This document shows, piece by piece, positions 1 to 7,342 of a stretch of DNA of 64,000 nucleotides. The notes below the pieces were generated by a model, which was given only the letters and a program-made list of their open reading frames with translations, was not told the DNA's origin and ran no database searches. The stretch is from contig NZ_CP017077.1 of the NCBI RefSeq assembly GCF_001742225.1, positions 806,001 to 870,000 of the forward strand, read 5' to 3'. This DNA comes from Novosphingobium resinovorum. GTDB taxonomy: Bacteria > Pseudomonadota > Alphaproteobacteria > Sphingomonadales > Sphingomonadaceae. Each line of letters opens with the position of its first letter. Position 1 is the first letter of the stretch. A program made the position numbers and the translations under genes.

Positions 1-621
1 AAAATCGTTGGCGTGACAGAGCACTCCGCGTATTGGAAGGATATCCGCCGCGTTTTGTTCGCGGAAAATGAATTTACGGTATTATGCCGACTGTCAAAAT
101 CTGGACTTCAATCGGATTGGAATCCAATCAAAGCGGCAGACATATTCCGCGACTTTGTCCCAGACCTAGCAAAGCAGATTGAAGAATCGAGTAAAATGGC
201 GATGCTAGCATCAACAGACAGTTCTCCGAACGGCGGATCAGAGCCGTTAAACAATCAATTGCTAATGGCCTTAATAAAATACAAGGAAATAATTCTATCG
301 TCCTTGGTTAAGAAAATCTCGGACACGGCATCAGATAATATTGATCGCAGCATTGCCCTTAGAAACTTCGTTTTCGAGACAGCGGAAGGCCAGAGAGCAG
401 CTTTTTCGCAGGTGAAGGCCGTGATTGAAGATGTTAGCGGTGAAATAATTGCCCCCGAAGCGGATTTCAGCGCTCGAGAGCGAGCAAGAAAAGCACTCAA
501 CCTTCCGCTCTTTCCAGACTTTGCTAAGTCTAAAGATAGCCAATTTACGCCAACTCCAGTCATGCTAGATTCAAAAAGATCGCGAATGTTAGATGTAGAG
601 GTGGTAGCTATCTATTGGTGA
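1..621 (+). CDS. Hypothetical protein, possibly 5'-truncated by the window edge
   Basis: The frame is open from base 1. The first usable start is a GTG at 13 that would give 202 residues, but the gene may begin before the window. The protein is mixed alpha-helical with no signal peptide, no membrane segment and no motif I recognise. The DNA is clearly more AT-rich than most of the window, which suggests foreign origin. It ends 14 bases before the stop codon of an oppositely oriented gene that an IS66 element has split, so the two genes were a convergent pair before the insertion. No function can be given. Confidence 0.55.
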   Translation, partial: KIVGVTEHSAYWKDIRRVLFAENEFTVLCRLSKSGLQSDWNPIKAADIFRDFVPDLAKQIEESSKMAMLASTDSSPNGGSEPLNNQLLMALIKYKEIILSSLVKKISDTASDNIDRSIALRNFVFETAEGQRAAFSQVKAVIEDVSGEIIAPEADFSARERARKALNLPLFPDFAKSKDSQFTPTPVMLDSKRSRMLDVEVVAIYW

Positions 622-635
622 TTTTCTCTCAAGCT

Positions 636-722
636 TCAGTCAATGACAGCAAGAAACTCGTCAGATAAATCACGCCGACAGATCGCGACCGACTGAACCG
701 GATTGATGTCCACTGTGATCCA
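636..722 (-). pseudogene. 3' end of hypothetical gene split by IS66
   Basis: On the minus strand this segment continues, in frame, the gene whose 5' part lies at 3293-3826. If the IS66 element and one copy of the 8-bp duplication are removed, the frame runs through and adds 28 residues (beginning WITVDINPVQSV) to a TGA at 636-638. The restored protein would have 206 residues. This fragment has no start of its own and is not expected to be expressed. Confidence 0.75.
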
Positions 723-730
723 CATCATCG
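723..730. repeat. IS66 target-site duplication, left copy
   Basis: The octamer CATCATCG lies directly outside the left end of the IS66 element and is repeated exactly at 3293-3300 outside the right end. Eight base pairs is the usual IS66 duplication length, so this marks a fairly recent, intact insertion. Confidence 0.9.
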
Positions 731-817
731 GTACGCATCCGCTGAGCGGCGCCTTGCCGGTGGGGTGATGGATCGGTCTTAAGGTCGCAGTTATTTGCGA
801 ACTTAGGAGCGGTGTTT

Positions 818-1177
818 GTGGGACGGATCACGGTTTTCGGCGGGCCTGAACGCCGCCGACGCTGGAGTACCGAGGAACAGCGGCGTATTCTGGAAGAGGC
901 TTTTGCGCCGGGCGCGTGCGTCGCGCAGGTTGCCCGGCGGCACGACGTCTCCACCGCGTTGGTCTATACCTGGCGGCGCAAACTGTGCCTGGTGGCTGCC
1001 GCCGGGCAGGAAGGCCGTGGTTTCGTCGAAGCTGTGATGTTGGACGACAAGGCCGTCACGCCGGTTCCCGGGCAGCCGGCGATTGTAGTGGAGCTTTCCC
1101 ATGGTCGCCGGGTGAGCATTTTCAGTTTGGCGTCTCCCGCGATGGCTGCGGCAGTCGTGGAGGTTCTGGCGCGATGA
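818..1177 (+). CDS. tnpA: IS66 accessory protein TnpA
   Basis: This is the first IS66 gene, a small DNA-binding protein of the transposase_8/helix-turn-helix type that assists the main transposase. The motif RRRRWSTEEQRRILEEAF followed by VARRHDVSTALVYTWRRKL is the typical HTH start of IS66 OrfA. A GTG at 818 is preferred over a GTG at 812 because AGGAG at 805-809 is correctly spaced only from 818. The stop overlaps the start of the next gene as ATGA, which suggests translational coupling. Confidence 0.88.
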   Translation: MGRITVFGGPERRRRWSTEEQRRILEEAFAPGACVAQVARRHDVSTALVYTWRRKLCLVAAAGQEGRGFVEAVMLDDKAVTPVPGQPAIVVELSHGRRVSIFSLASPAMAAAVVEVLAR

Positions 1178-1521
1178 TCCCGATCCCGGGCGGCGTGAGG
1201 GTGTGGCTTGCGCTGGGGCATACGGACATGCGGCGGGGAATGCGCTCGCTGGCCCTGCAGGTCCAGCAATCGCTGAACAAGGACGTCCATGCGGGCGATC
1301 TATACGTCTTCAGGGGACGAAGTGGATCGCTGTGCAAGATCTTGTGGCATGACGGCCTCGGGATGTCGTTATATTCAAAACGCCTGGAAAGAGGGCGTTT
1401 TGTCTGGCCATCTGCAAAGGATGGGACGATCGCGATCTCGGCCTCGGCGATGGCCTGCCTGCTGGAAGGCGTAGATTGGCGCAACCCCCAGGAAACCTGG
1501 CGACCGACACAGGTCGGGTGA
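1174..1521 (+). CDS. tnpB: IS66 accessory protein TnpB (Orf2)
   Basis: A 115-residue protein of the IS66 Orf2-like family (PF05717). The family core is visible: LALGHTDMRRGMRSLALQVQ near the start, then GDLYVFRGRSGSLCKILWHD and LYSKRLERGRFVW. The protein is needed for IS66 transposition but its biochemical role is not known. The ATG overlaps the tnpA stop by four bases, so the two are co-translated. Length is normal for the family. Confidence 0.92.
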   Translation: MIPIPGGVRVWLALGHTDMRRGMRSLALQVQQSLNKDVHAGDLYVFRGRSGSLCKILWHDGLGMSLYSKRLERGRFVWPSAKDGTIAISASAMACLLEGVDWRNPQETWRPTQVG

Positions 1522-1609
1522 TTCCCGCCTGCGTCAAAATAGCAGCAGGACCGGCACAAAAGTGCTGTAAATGCTGGGTTCCTGAGGACTTGCGGGTTAT
1601 AATCCGCGC

Positions 1610-3256
1610 ATGGTCTCCAGCGACGCATCCGATGAAGTTGTGCAGCTTCGCGCTGAACTTGCCATGGTGCGTGAACAGGCACTGGTAGCAGAGGCCGAGG
1701 CCGCCAAAGTCTGGGCGATCAACGCCGATCTGCGGGCTCGCAACGCCCATCTCGAACTGATGAACGAGCAGATGCGCCGCGAGAAATATGGCGTGCGCTC
1801 CGAGCGCAGCCGGCGCCTGCTCGACCAACTCGAGCCGACCTTCGAGGAACTGGAGGCCAATGCCAGCGAGGCCGAGCTGCTCGGCCAGATCGCTGCTGCC
1901 AAGACCACTACAGTCCAGGCGTTCACCCGCAAGCGATCCACCCGCCGCGACTTCCCCGCCGATCTTCCGCGCGAGCAGGTCGTCATCCCCGCGCCGGACC
2001 TTTGTCCGTGCTGCGGCTCGGACGATCTGAGCCATCTGCCTGCGGCGGTCACCGAAACGCTCGAGCGCGTTCCGGCCCGGCACAAGGTGATCCAGACCGT
2101 GCGCGAGAAGGTCTCCTGCCGCCAGTGCGAGAGGATCAGCCAGCCACCCGCGCCCTTCCACGTAACCCCGCGCGGAATGTTCGGGCCGCACTTCCTGGCA
2201 AACCTCGCCTTCCAGAAGTACGGCCTGCACCAACCTCTGAACAGCCAGCGAGACAGGCTAGAGGCCGAAGGCATCCCCTTGAGCCTCTCGACCCTTGGCG
2301 ATCAGATCGGCGCTATCTGTGTGGCGGTAAAGCCCCTGTTCCTGCTGCTGGAAGCCCACGGGCTGGCCGCAGACCGCCTGCATGCCGACGACACTACCGT
2401 CCCGCTTCTGGCCAAGCTCAAGACCAGCGTGGCGCGAATATGGGACTATGTGCGCGACGATCGCCCGTTCGGCGGCACGGCTCCGCCGGTGGCGCTATGC
2501 TATTACTCGAGCGACCGCAGGGGGGAACATCCCCGCACTCACCTGGCAGGCTACACCGGGATTCTCCAGGTCGACAGGTATGCCGGCTTCAATGCCCTGT
2601 TCGAGGAAGGCCGGGCGGACAAACCCATGACCCGCGCCAACTGCTGGGTTCACGCACGTCGGGAATTCTTCAAACTCGTCGACCTCAGGCAGCAGCTCAA
2701 GCGCAAGAAGAAAGGCACAGCCCCGCTCGTCTCGCCGCTGGCGAGCGAAGCGCTCGAGATCATCGACCGGCTCTTTGCCATCGAGCGCGACATCAATGGC
2801 AAGCCAGCCGCCGAGCGCCTGGCCGTTCGCCAGAAACTGTCCGTTCCCATCGTTGCCGAACTCGAGGCCTGGATGCGCGACACGCGCAGCAAGCTCTCTC
2901 GTCACGATGCCGTGGCCAAGGCCATCGCCTACCTCCAGAACGACTGGGACGGCTTCGTCACCTTCCTCGCCGATGGCCGGATCTGCCTCTCAAACAACGC
3001 CGCCGAGCGAGAGTTGCGCAGCGTGGCTCGGGGCAGAAAAGCATGGTTGTTCGTCGGCTCTGATCGTGGCGGCCAGCGCGCTGCGATGATGTTCAGTCTC
3101 TTCGGCACCGCGCGTCTCAACGACGTCGACCCGCTCGCCTGGTTCACCGAAGTCCTCGCCCGGATCGCCGATATCCCCCAGAGCCGCCTTCACGAACTCC
3201 TCCCTTGGAACTGGAAGGCCGCTCAGCAGCAGGTCGCCGAGGAACTCGCCGCCTGA
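1610..3256 (+). CDS. tnpC: IS66 transposase TnpC
   Basis: A 548-residue DDE transposase. In order it shows an N-terminal leucine-zipper-like helix (residues about 5-50, heptads of L, V and A), a zinc-binding segment with CPCCGSDDL followed by a second cysteine pair (CRQCER), and the central catalytic domain. Candidate catalytic residues are the Asp in LHADDTTVP, the Asp in LQVDRYAGF and the Glu in SNNAAERELR. A C-terminal IS66 domain ends near PWNW. It cuts and joins DNA at the element's inverted repeats. The frame is complete. Confidence 0.95.
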   Translation: MVSSDASDEVVQLRAELAMVREQALVAEAEAAKVWAINADLRARNAHLELMNEQMRREKYGVRSERSRRLLDQLEPTFEELEANASEAELLGQIAAAKTTTVQAFTRKRSTRRDFPADLPREQVVIPAPDLCPCCGSDDLSHLPAAVTETLERVPARHKVIQTVREKVSCRQCERISQPPAPFHVTPRGMFGPHFLANLAFQKYGLHQPLNSQRDRLEAEGIPLSLSTLGDQIGAICVAVKPLFLLLEAHGLAADRLHADDTTVPLLAKLKTSVARIWDYVRDDRPFGGTAPPVALCYYSSDRRGEHPRTHLAGYTGILQVDRYAGFNALFEEGRADKPMTRANCWVHARREFFKLVDLRQQLKRKKKGTAPLVSPLASEALEIIDRLFAIERDINGKPAAERLAVRQKLSVPIVAELEAWMRDTRSKLSRHDAVAKAIAYLQNDWDGFVTFLADGRICLSNNAAERELRSVARGRKAWLFVGSDRGGQRAAMMFSLFGTARLNDVDPLAWFTEVLARIADIPQSRLHELLPWNWKAAQQQVAEELAA

Positions 3257-3292
3257 ACTCCGGCGGCTCCGCGCCAGCTAGCGGATGCGTAC

Positions 3293-3300
3293 CATCATCG
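3293..3300. repeat. IS66 target-site duplication, right copy
   Basis: CATCATCG, identical to the octamer at 723-730, directly adjoins the right inverted repeat of the IS66 element. Confidence 0.9.
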
Positions 3301-3826
3301 CGCCGGTCGTAGGGCATATCGCACGAGGTACAATGTAAGACCCATTATTAGCATACGGTTGTGGATCACAGCCATTCGAGTGGGTGAGCATGATAGTTTC
3401 GCCAGCTTTCTCAGCCCTTTTTGCCTGCTGAATCTCGCCCTTAGCTATAGGCATACGAGCAAGACCTAGGCGGTGAAGCAAGGCCCGCATCTTATCGTGC
3501 CCCCTGGGAGGCCGTCCCATTCGCTCCCATCCAGCGCGGATAACTTCATAGGCTCGCAAAACCCAACATTCGGAAAGAGAAAACAGAATATCTTGCGAGA
3601 AATCAATTTGATTTCGCGCAGGGCTTTTCAATCGTTCATGGCTTTCGGCCTCCAATACCCGAAGTAGCATGTCGAGCCTACTGTCTGAAGCTAAGGTGCC
3701 GAGATGGGCTACCCCCGTCACTTCCGAAAGTTTGTGCATGACCCTAATCCACTTTCTGTGGAGGTCATTATCAGCCTGCATCCCTGCCGTGTACGCAGCT
3801 ACCATTAATTCAGTGACAGCCATCAA
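3293..3826 (-). pseudogene. 5' part of hypothetical gene split by IS66
   Basis: The minus-strand frame starts at 3826 (MMAVTELMVAAY) and runs into the IS66 right end, where the inverted repeat supplies a premature TAG at 3278-3280 after four foreign residues. The native C-terminus lies at 636-722. The native protein would be 206 residues and mostly helical, with no recognised domain. Its first half contains an Arg/His-rich helix (DNDLHRKWIRVMHKLSE). The truncated form could still be made, lacking about 14% of its length. Function unknown. Confidence 0.75.
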
Positions 3827-3956
3827 TTACAGCCCATATCCCCACTCAGGTTTAATCTGATACAGTGTTGCCTCGATGCGGCAACCATGGCTTTTCGTGA
3901 GCGTGCCACCAAATTTGATCAACCGCTAATTTCTGAGCCTCTGATGGGACTTGATG

Positions 3957-4127
3957 ATGGGAACGAAGGTGGACAAGACTCATGCCAGTGACATTGCGAG
4001 AGCTGTACATGAAATGATGAGCCACGCTCACGAAGCGAGCGTAGTTTCAAAAGCTACGCTAGAATCGTTCGAACCCGCGCGTATCATGAAGGTCTCGGAT
4101 GCTGCGCCGCGCAAGGGATTACGATAG
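3957..4127 (+). CDS. Small protein resembling a truncated HigA/HTH antitoxin
   Basis: A 56-residue reading frame from ATG 3957 (a second ATG directly precedes it at 3954) to TAG 4127. The stretch ARAVHEMMSHAHEASVVSKAT resembles the N-terminal helix pair of HTH antitoxins that pair with RelE-like toxins, in which a VHE...LH...V..TL..F pattern precedes the HTH domain. The HTH itself is missing, so this looks like a relic or a shortened gene. No ribosome-binding site is obvious. Resemblance only; a chance frame is possible. Confidence 0.35.
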   Translation: MGTKVDKTHASDIARAVHEMMSHAHEASVVSKATLESFEPARIMKVSDAAPRKGLR

Positions 4128-4193
4128 CCGCTGCAATCGGCCACATAGGGATCAAGTTGAAGCTCACCCAGCCCGGAAATGCGGCTCCGCTCC

Positions 4194-4320
4194 TTTTCAA
4201 AATGAGAACAAAAAACCTTGCTTCAAAAATTCCTAGGGCACAAAATGTGTCCCAGCCGCCTTAGGAATTTGATCTAAGCTGCTGAAAATAATCGCTTTGG
4301 TGAGCAGCACCCGTGCGTAC
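4194..4320. repeat. Non-coding repeat family A, copy 1 (also at 48070-48199)
   Basis: This segment matches 48070-48199 over about 128 bases in the same orientation. The shared blocks are CAAAATGAGAA, AAAAAACCTTGCTT, ACAAAATGTGTCCCAGCCGC, CTAAGCTGCTGAAAAT and CGCTTTGGTGAGCAGCACCC followed by GTGCGTAC. Copy 1 also has dyads (AATTCCTAGG against CCTTAGGAATT) around the central block. It lies in a gap without genes (4128-4465). The second copy sits beside a gene resembling a mobilisation accessory protein, so an oriT-type or replication-related role is possible but unproven. Confidence 0.8.
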
Positions 4321-4433
4321 AATGCGTGTGTGGTGGCACAGGGTACGCTAAACGTTTGCTGCACTGGCCGCCAGCGCTGGAAGGGGAGGAAATTTCTGCA
4401 ATCCGTGAGGACTTGCAGGCAGCGATTTTGATA

Positions 4434-4458
4434 AGGGAGAGCCTTAGCGGCCCTCCCC
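4434..4458 (-). terminator. Candidate terminator after the 74-residue gene
   Basis: GGGAGAGCC and GGCCCTCCC form an eight-pair stem with one mismatch around a TTAGC loop. Read on the minus strand the stem is followed by TTATC, just past the stop of the gene at 4466-4690. Confidence 0.45.
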
Positions 4459-4465
4459 TCGGTAG

Positions 4466-4690
4466 TCAGATCTCGTCATCCAGTAGCCCGGTGACGGCGT
4501 AGACTACCCTGTCGACCATCTCCATCGGCATCGGGCTGTAGTCGCCTTCGTCCACAGCGAGATAGCCCAGCTCTCCGTCCATGATGACGTACTGCGTGAA
4601 GTAGCTGTACCGGGCGCGGCGTGCTGCCTTCGCGCAAGCCGCAAAGTAGGCGGCATCGTCGGCGAGCGCTGAGTTCGAAATCGTCTGCAT
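4466..4690 (-). CDS. Small hypothetical protein of the accessory module
   Basis: A 74-residue acidic protein with no signal peptide or membrane segment. The start ATG at 4690 is fixed by a strong AGGAGG at the right distance; a longer in-frame version to 4849 lacks such a site. The middle of the protein (YSYFTQYVIMDGELGYLAVD) and the end (VVYAVTGLLDDEI) are the most distinctive stretches. Its 5' leader carries structured sequence that resembles the leader of the DUF2493 gene at 48870-49829. Function unknown; it belongs with the ArdC/DUF736/ParB-type accessory genes around it. Confidence 0.65.
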   Translation of the reverse strand: MQTISNSALADDAAYFAACAKAARRARYSYFTQYVIMDGELGYLAVDEGDYSPMPMEMVDRVVYAVTGLLDDEI

Positions 4691-4755
4691 AATGACCTCC
4701 TGTCTTCTTGATGACAGGGCGCGCCGGTTCGTGCGGCGATCGGCCGGGTCAGGGA

Positions 4756-4855
4756 CGCCCGGGTTTATCCGGGCGCCGCGCAGCGGGGAGTGGGGGTGCC
4801 GATTTTGTCGTAGCTGTAGCGGAGCAAAGCGGAGTGGAGGCTGCGGCAAAATTGG
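4756..4855 (-). ncRNA. Candidate structured leader upstream of the 74-residue gene
   Basis: Two paired regions are visible. CCGATTTTGTCG (4799-4810) pairs with CGGCAAAATTGG (4844-4855) with only G-U wobbles where it departs from perfect. CGCCCGG (4756-4762) pairs with CCGGGCG (4769-4775). On the minus strand the order is the ATTTTGCC arm, loop, CGACAAAATCGG arm, ACCCCC, hairpin, ribosome-binding site. The same order and the same ATTTTGCC/GACAAAATCG/ACCCCC words occur before the DUF2493 gene (49929-49996). It could be a cis-regulatory RNA or a protein operator. Confidence 0.5.
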
Positions 4856-5091
4856 GGGAACCGCTCATCCTTGAGGCGGCCGAGCGGCGCATGACACGAT
4901 CGAAAGTCTGAGAGAGAAGTTTCCACCCTATCGGCTGGGCGCCGCGCCGGAATACAGGCCCGCTACCTGCCTGGATACAATCAGCTATCGGGCTGGGCGA
5001 CGTGGAATGTCCCCCGCTATCCAAGAGCTTGTTTTCTGTTCAGGGTCGATCATGATCCCACCGCAAGTCAGTTATCTTTCAGGAGATCATA

Positions 5092-5517
5092 TTGGCGATT
5101 TTCGGATGGTTCAGGAAGGCGAGACCAAAGGTCGAAACGCCGGAAATGGACTTGGAACAAACACTGCGGTCCCTGGTCATGGCGGGACTTTCCAAAAGTG
5201 ACGGACTTTCTCCGCGTTACAGGCCCGACATCAGGTCCGAAGAGGACTTCGAGGCTCGATCTGCCGACCTTCCTCTGGTTGTGGTATGGGGCGAGCATGA
5301 GACTTCCGAGGGTTTAGCGTTTTCGATGTCGATCAATGCGCACCTTGTGGAGACCATGTTGCTGGAATTTGTTTCCAGCGATGACCACTGGTTCCGACCT
5401 GTCCGCAACAGAGTGATCGAGGACCTAAAGTCGACCAGCATGGCGGCGATGATGAATACCATCGAGGCGACCAACGCACCACCGAGCGCGATCTGCCAAT
5501 CACTGGATATGTATTAA
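5092..5517 (+). CDS. Hypothetical protein
   Basis: A 141-residue protein beginning at a TTG (5092) that has AGGAGA six bases upstream; no ATG is better placed. The N-terminus (MAIFGWFRKARPKVE) is amphipathic rather than a cleavable signal. The body (LPLVVVWGEHETSEGLAFSM, then HWFRPVRNRVIEDLKS) shows no domain I can name. It stands alone, pointing away from the 74-residue gene and towards the DUF736 gene. Soluble, function unknown. Confidence 0.6.
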   Translation: MAIFGWFRKARPKVETPEMDLEQTLRSLVMAGLSKSDGLSPRYRPDIRSEEDFEARSADLPLVVVWGEHETSEGLAFSMSINAHLVETMLLEFVSSDDHWFRPVRNRVIEDLKSTSMAAMMNTIEATNAPPSAICQSLDMY

Positions 5518-5668
5518 TATCACACTCGCTCTTTGGCTGCATCCGGGCATGTAAACTGAATTTTCATGCCGGGATTAGTTTTTAGGTTTTGCAAATATAA
5601 ATAGAAGACTGCTTCTATAAATAAATACCTGTTCACTCCGGGTTGGCGCAGGCGTCAATTGCAGATTC

Positions 5669-5693
5669 TGCTCCCCGGCGGCGCCGGGGAGCA
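5669..5693 (-). terminator. Hairpin downstream of DUF736 gene
   Basis: TGCTCCCCGGC (5669-5679) and GCCGGGGAGCA (5683-5693) form a perfect 11-bp stem with a three-base loop, ten bases after the DUF736 stop. There is no clear T-run on the minus strand, so termination is likely but not certain. Confidence 0.5.
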
Positions 5694-5702
5694 GGCCCGG
5701 CA

Positions 5703-6023
5703 TCAGTCGGCGGGGTTCCAGATGATGGCGTAGGTTTCCTCGTCCTCCTGGCCGGCTGCACGCCCAAGGTTGGCATAGAGGCGTCGGGGACCGAACTCGG
5801 GCGCTGCCAGGGTGAGCGACACGTAGTCGTTTCCGGTTGCCTCGCTGCGGCGCTGCCATCCGGCGCCGACCTCGACACCGGCCGATGTGATGCGAAAATC
5901 GGGATGGCTGTCGGCGCTCTTGCGCGGGTTCGGGGAGATTTCGATTTCGGCACGGATCGAGAGGGTGCGAAGCTGGCCCTTGAAGATCGAGCCGGAGCGG
6001 GTGACGTAACCGATTGCGGGCAT
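5703..6023 (-). CDS. DUF736 family protein
   Basis: A 106-residue protein of the DUF736 family (PF05284), typical of alphaproteobacterial plasmids and integrative elements. The N-terminus (MPAIGYVTRSGSIFKGQLRTL) and the pattern AGWQRRSEATGNDYVSLTLAAPEFG followed by YANLGR match the family, whose members are small beta-rich cytoplasmic proteins of unknown role. Length is usual. The ATG at 6023 has AGGAG a few bases upstream. A long leader with inverted repeats precedes it. A second, longer member of the family lies at 52967-53428. Confidence 0.85.
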   Translation of the reverse strand: MPAIGYVTRSGSIFKGQLRTLSIRAEIEISPNPRKSADSHPDFRITSAGVEVGAGWQRRSEATGNDYVSLTLAAPEFGPRRLYANLGRAAGQEDEETYAIIWNPAD

Positions 6024-6137
6024 GTTCTGTCTCCTGAAGGTCCGCCCGAACCATCCGGGCGATAGGCAGACCGGCAGAGCGGCGCCAGCAGGGGTGCTAA
6101 CCGTCAGGCCGTAGCGCAGCGGAGGACCGGAGCCGCA

Positions 6138-6196
6138 GGCTTATTTGAAGCGCAGCGCCCGCGAGGAGCCCGCTTCGGCGGGCGGGGAAATAAGCC
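6138..6196 (-). ncRNA. Candidate structured leader upstream of DUF736
   Basis: GGCTTATTT (6138-6146) and AAATAAGCC (6188-6196) are perfect inverted repeats enclosing a second hairpin, GCCCGC-TTCG-GCGGGC (6168-6183). On the minus strand the structure lies about 115 bases before the DUF736 start and is followed by GCACCCCTGCTGGCG, recalling the ACCCCC word that follows the stems at 4756-4855 and 49929-49996. The rest of 6197-6484 holds no gene I can support. Confidence 0.45.
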
Positions 6197-6484
6197 GGAG
6201 GCGATGGTTTGGCAGGCATGCGCGATGCTCCAGGTCAGTGCCTTTGGAGCCGATGGTTTCGGGCATTGCACTGGGGGCAGAACATTTTCATCGATATTCG
6301 GTCAGCACCCGCGGCGCCTGAAGGACCCGAGGCAAAGCTGCACGCGCTCACGGCGCGATATGACGTGATAACTCGCGCCTTGGCGTTGCTTTCCGCCTTC
6401 CCTTGTTTGGGTCCGCCAGTTCGCGGCGACATGGTCAGCGGCAGAAAGCCCAATGGGGGGCGAAACGGTCGCGGCCTGTACTCA

Positions 6485-6772
6485 TCAGGCAGCGGCCTCG
6501 ATCCGCATCCTGAGGCCGAGCGCAGGCAGGACCTTGAGCATGGTTTCGAGGGTCGGATTGCCATCGGGGCCAAGCGCCCGGTAGAGTTGCTGGCGCTTCA
6601 TTCCGGTTTCGCGGGCGAGCTCGGTCATGCCGTGGGCGCGCGCGACAATGCCGATCGCCTTGGCGACAATGTGCGGATCGCCGGACTCCACCGCCGCTGC
6701 GAGGAGCTGCGCCTGATCTTCCGGCTGTGTAAGATACGTGGCCGCATCGAAGCGGGTAAGTTCGATAGTCAT
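6485..6772 (-). CDS. Addiction-module antidote protein, HTH type
   Basis: A 95-residue antitoxin of the putative addiction module antidote family (HigA-related). The helix-turn-helix is in the middle, with IVARAHGMTELARETGMKRQQ as its core and LYRALGPDGNPTLETMLKVLPAL closing it. It should bind and neutralise the RelE-like toxin encoded just upstream and repress the operon. The start overlaps the toxin stop by four bases (ATGA), so translation is coupled. Toxin first, antitoxin second is the usual order for this subgroup. Confidence 0.88.
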   Translation of the reverse strand: MTIELTRFDAATYLTQPEDQAQLLAAAVESGDPHIVAKAIGIVARAHGMTELARETGMKRQQLYRALGPDGNPTLETMLKVLPALGLRMRIEAAA

Positions 6773-7098
6773 GGCGCTGCCCTCCTTGGCCTGGCCGATT
6801 CCGGTGCGCCTCGAAGCTGAGCCGCGAGTTGCCTTGCTCTGGCGATATCCCGCTGCTGGGAGGACTTGTCGCCGCCGACCAGCAGGATAACCAGCTCATC
6901 TCCGCGCCGCGTGAAATAGAGCCGGTAACCCAGCCCATAATCGATGCGGGCTTCGGATACGCCGTCTCCCACCGATTTCACGTCGCCCATCAGGCAGATC
7001 TCGATGCGAGCGATCCGCTGCGCGATCCTGGACTGCGCCTTTGGGTCGCGTAGACGGTGAAACCACTGCGCGAAGACCGCAGTTTGCGTTACCTCCAT
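6769..7098 (-). CDS. RelE/ParE-type toxin (phage Gp49-like/HigB)
   Basis: A 109-residue protein of the type II toxin RelE/ParE superfamily, addiction-module killer subfamily. Family signs are AVFAQWFHRLRDPKAQSRIAQR near the start, the basic strand YGLGYRLYFTRRGDELVILL, and GGDKSSQQRDIARA at the end. Related toxins cleave mRNA at the ribosome. The start is set at the ATG 7098 (MEVTQTAVF) behind GGAGGT; a longer frame to 7134 lacks a ribosome-binding site. It forms an operon with the antitoxin at 6485-6772. Confidence 0.87.
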   Translation of the reverse strand: MEVTQTAVFAQWFHRLRDPKAQSRIAQRIARIEICLMGDVKSVGDGVSEARIDYGLGYRLYFTRRGDELVILLVGGDKSSQQRDIARARQLAAQLRGAPESARPRRAAP

Positions 7099-7295
7099 TG
7101 GCGTCCCTTTTAAGTGACGGCGCTCAGGTGTCAATATTTAAGTGACACCCTGCCGGTACATGACCAGCTAGACGGCCGTGCCGCGAAACCGATCCTTGAT
7201 GCGGGGCGCCGTGCTTCCTGGCGGGCTTCCGATGGAAGGGAAGCCCGCCAGCGGCGAACATTCCACGACCCCTCGCCCCTTCTCCCCTTTGCAAA

Positions 7296-7323
7296 GACCG
7301 GGGCGGCGCTTGCCGCCCCGGTC
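7296..7323 (-). terminator. Terminator-like hairpin after the ParB-like gene
   Basis: GACCGGGGCGGC (7296-7307) and GCCGCCCCGGTC (7312-7323) form a perfect 12-bp stem with a four-base loop, 20 bases past the ParB-like stop. A short T-rich stretch (CTTTGC) follows on the minus strand. Confidence 0.65.
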
Positions 7324-7342
7324 CGATGGAGCGGGCGGCTGT

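Larger units (their letters stand above)
731..3292 (+). mobile_element. Complete IS66-family insertion sequence (2562 bp)
   Basis: The element carries the three IS66 genes in standard order. Its ends are imperfect inverted repeats: the left end begins GTACGCATCCGCT and the right end, read on the minus strand, begins with the same 13 bases. An exact 8-bp direct repeat flanks both ends. All three reading frames are open, so the copy looks potentially active. It interrupts a minus-strand gene of unknown function. Confidence 0.93.
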
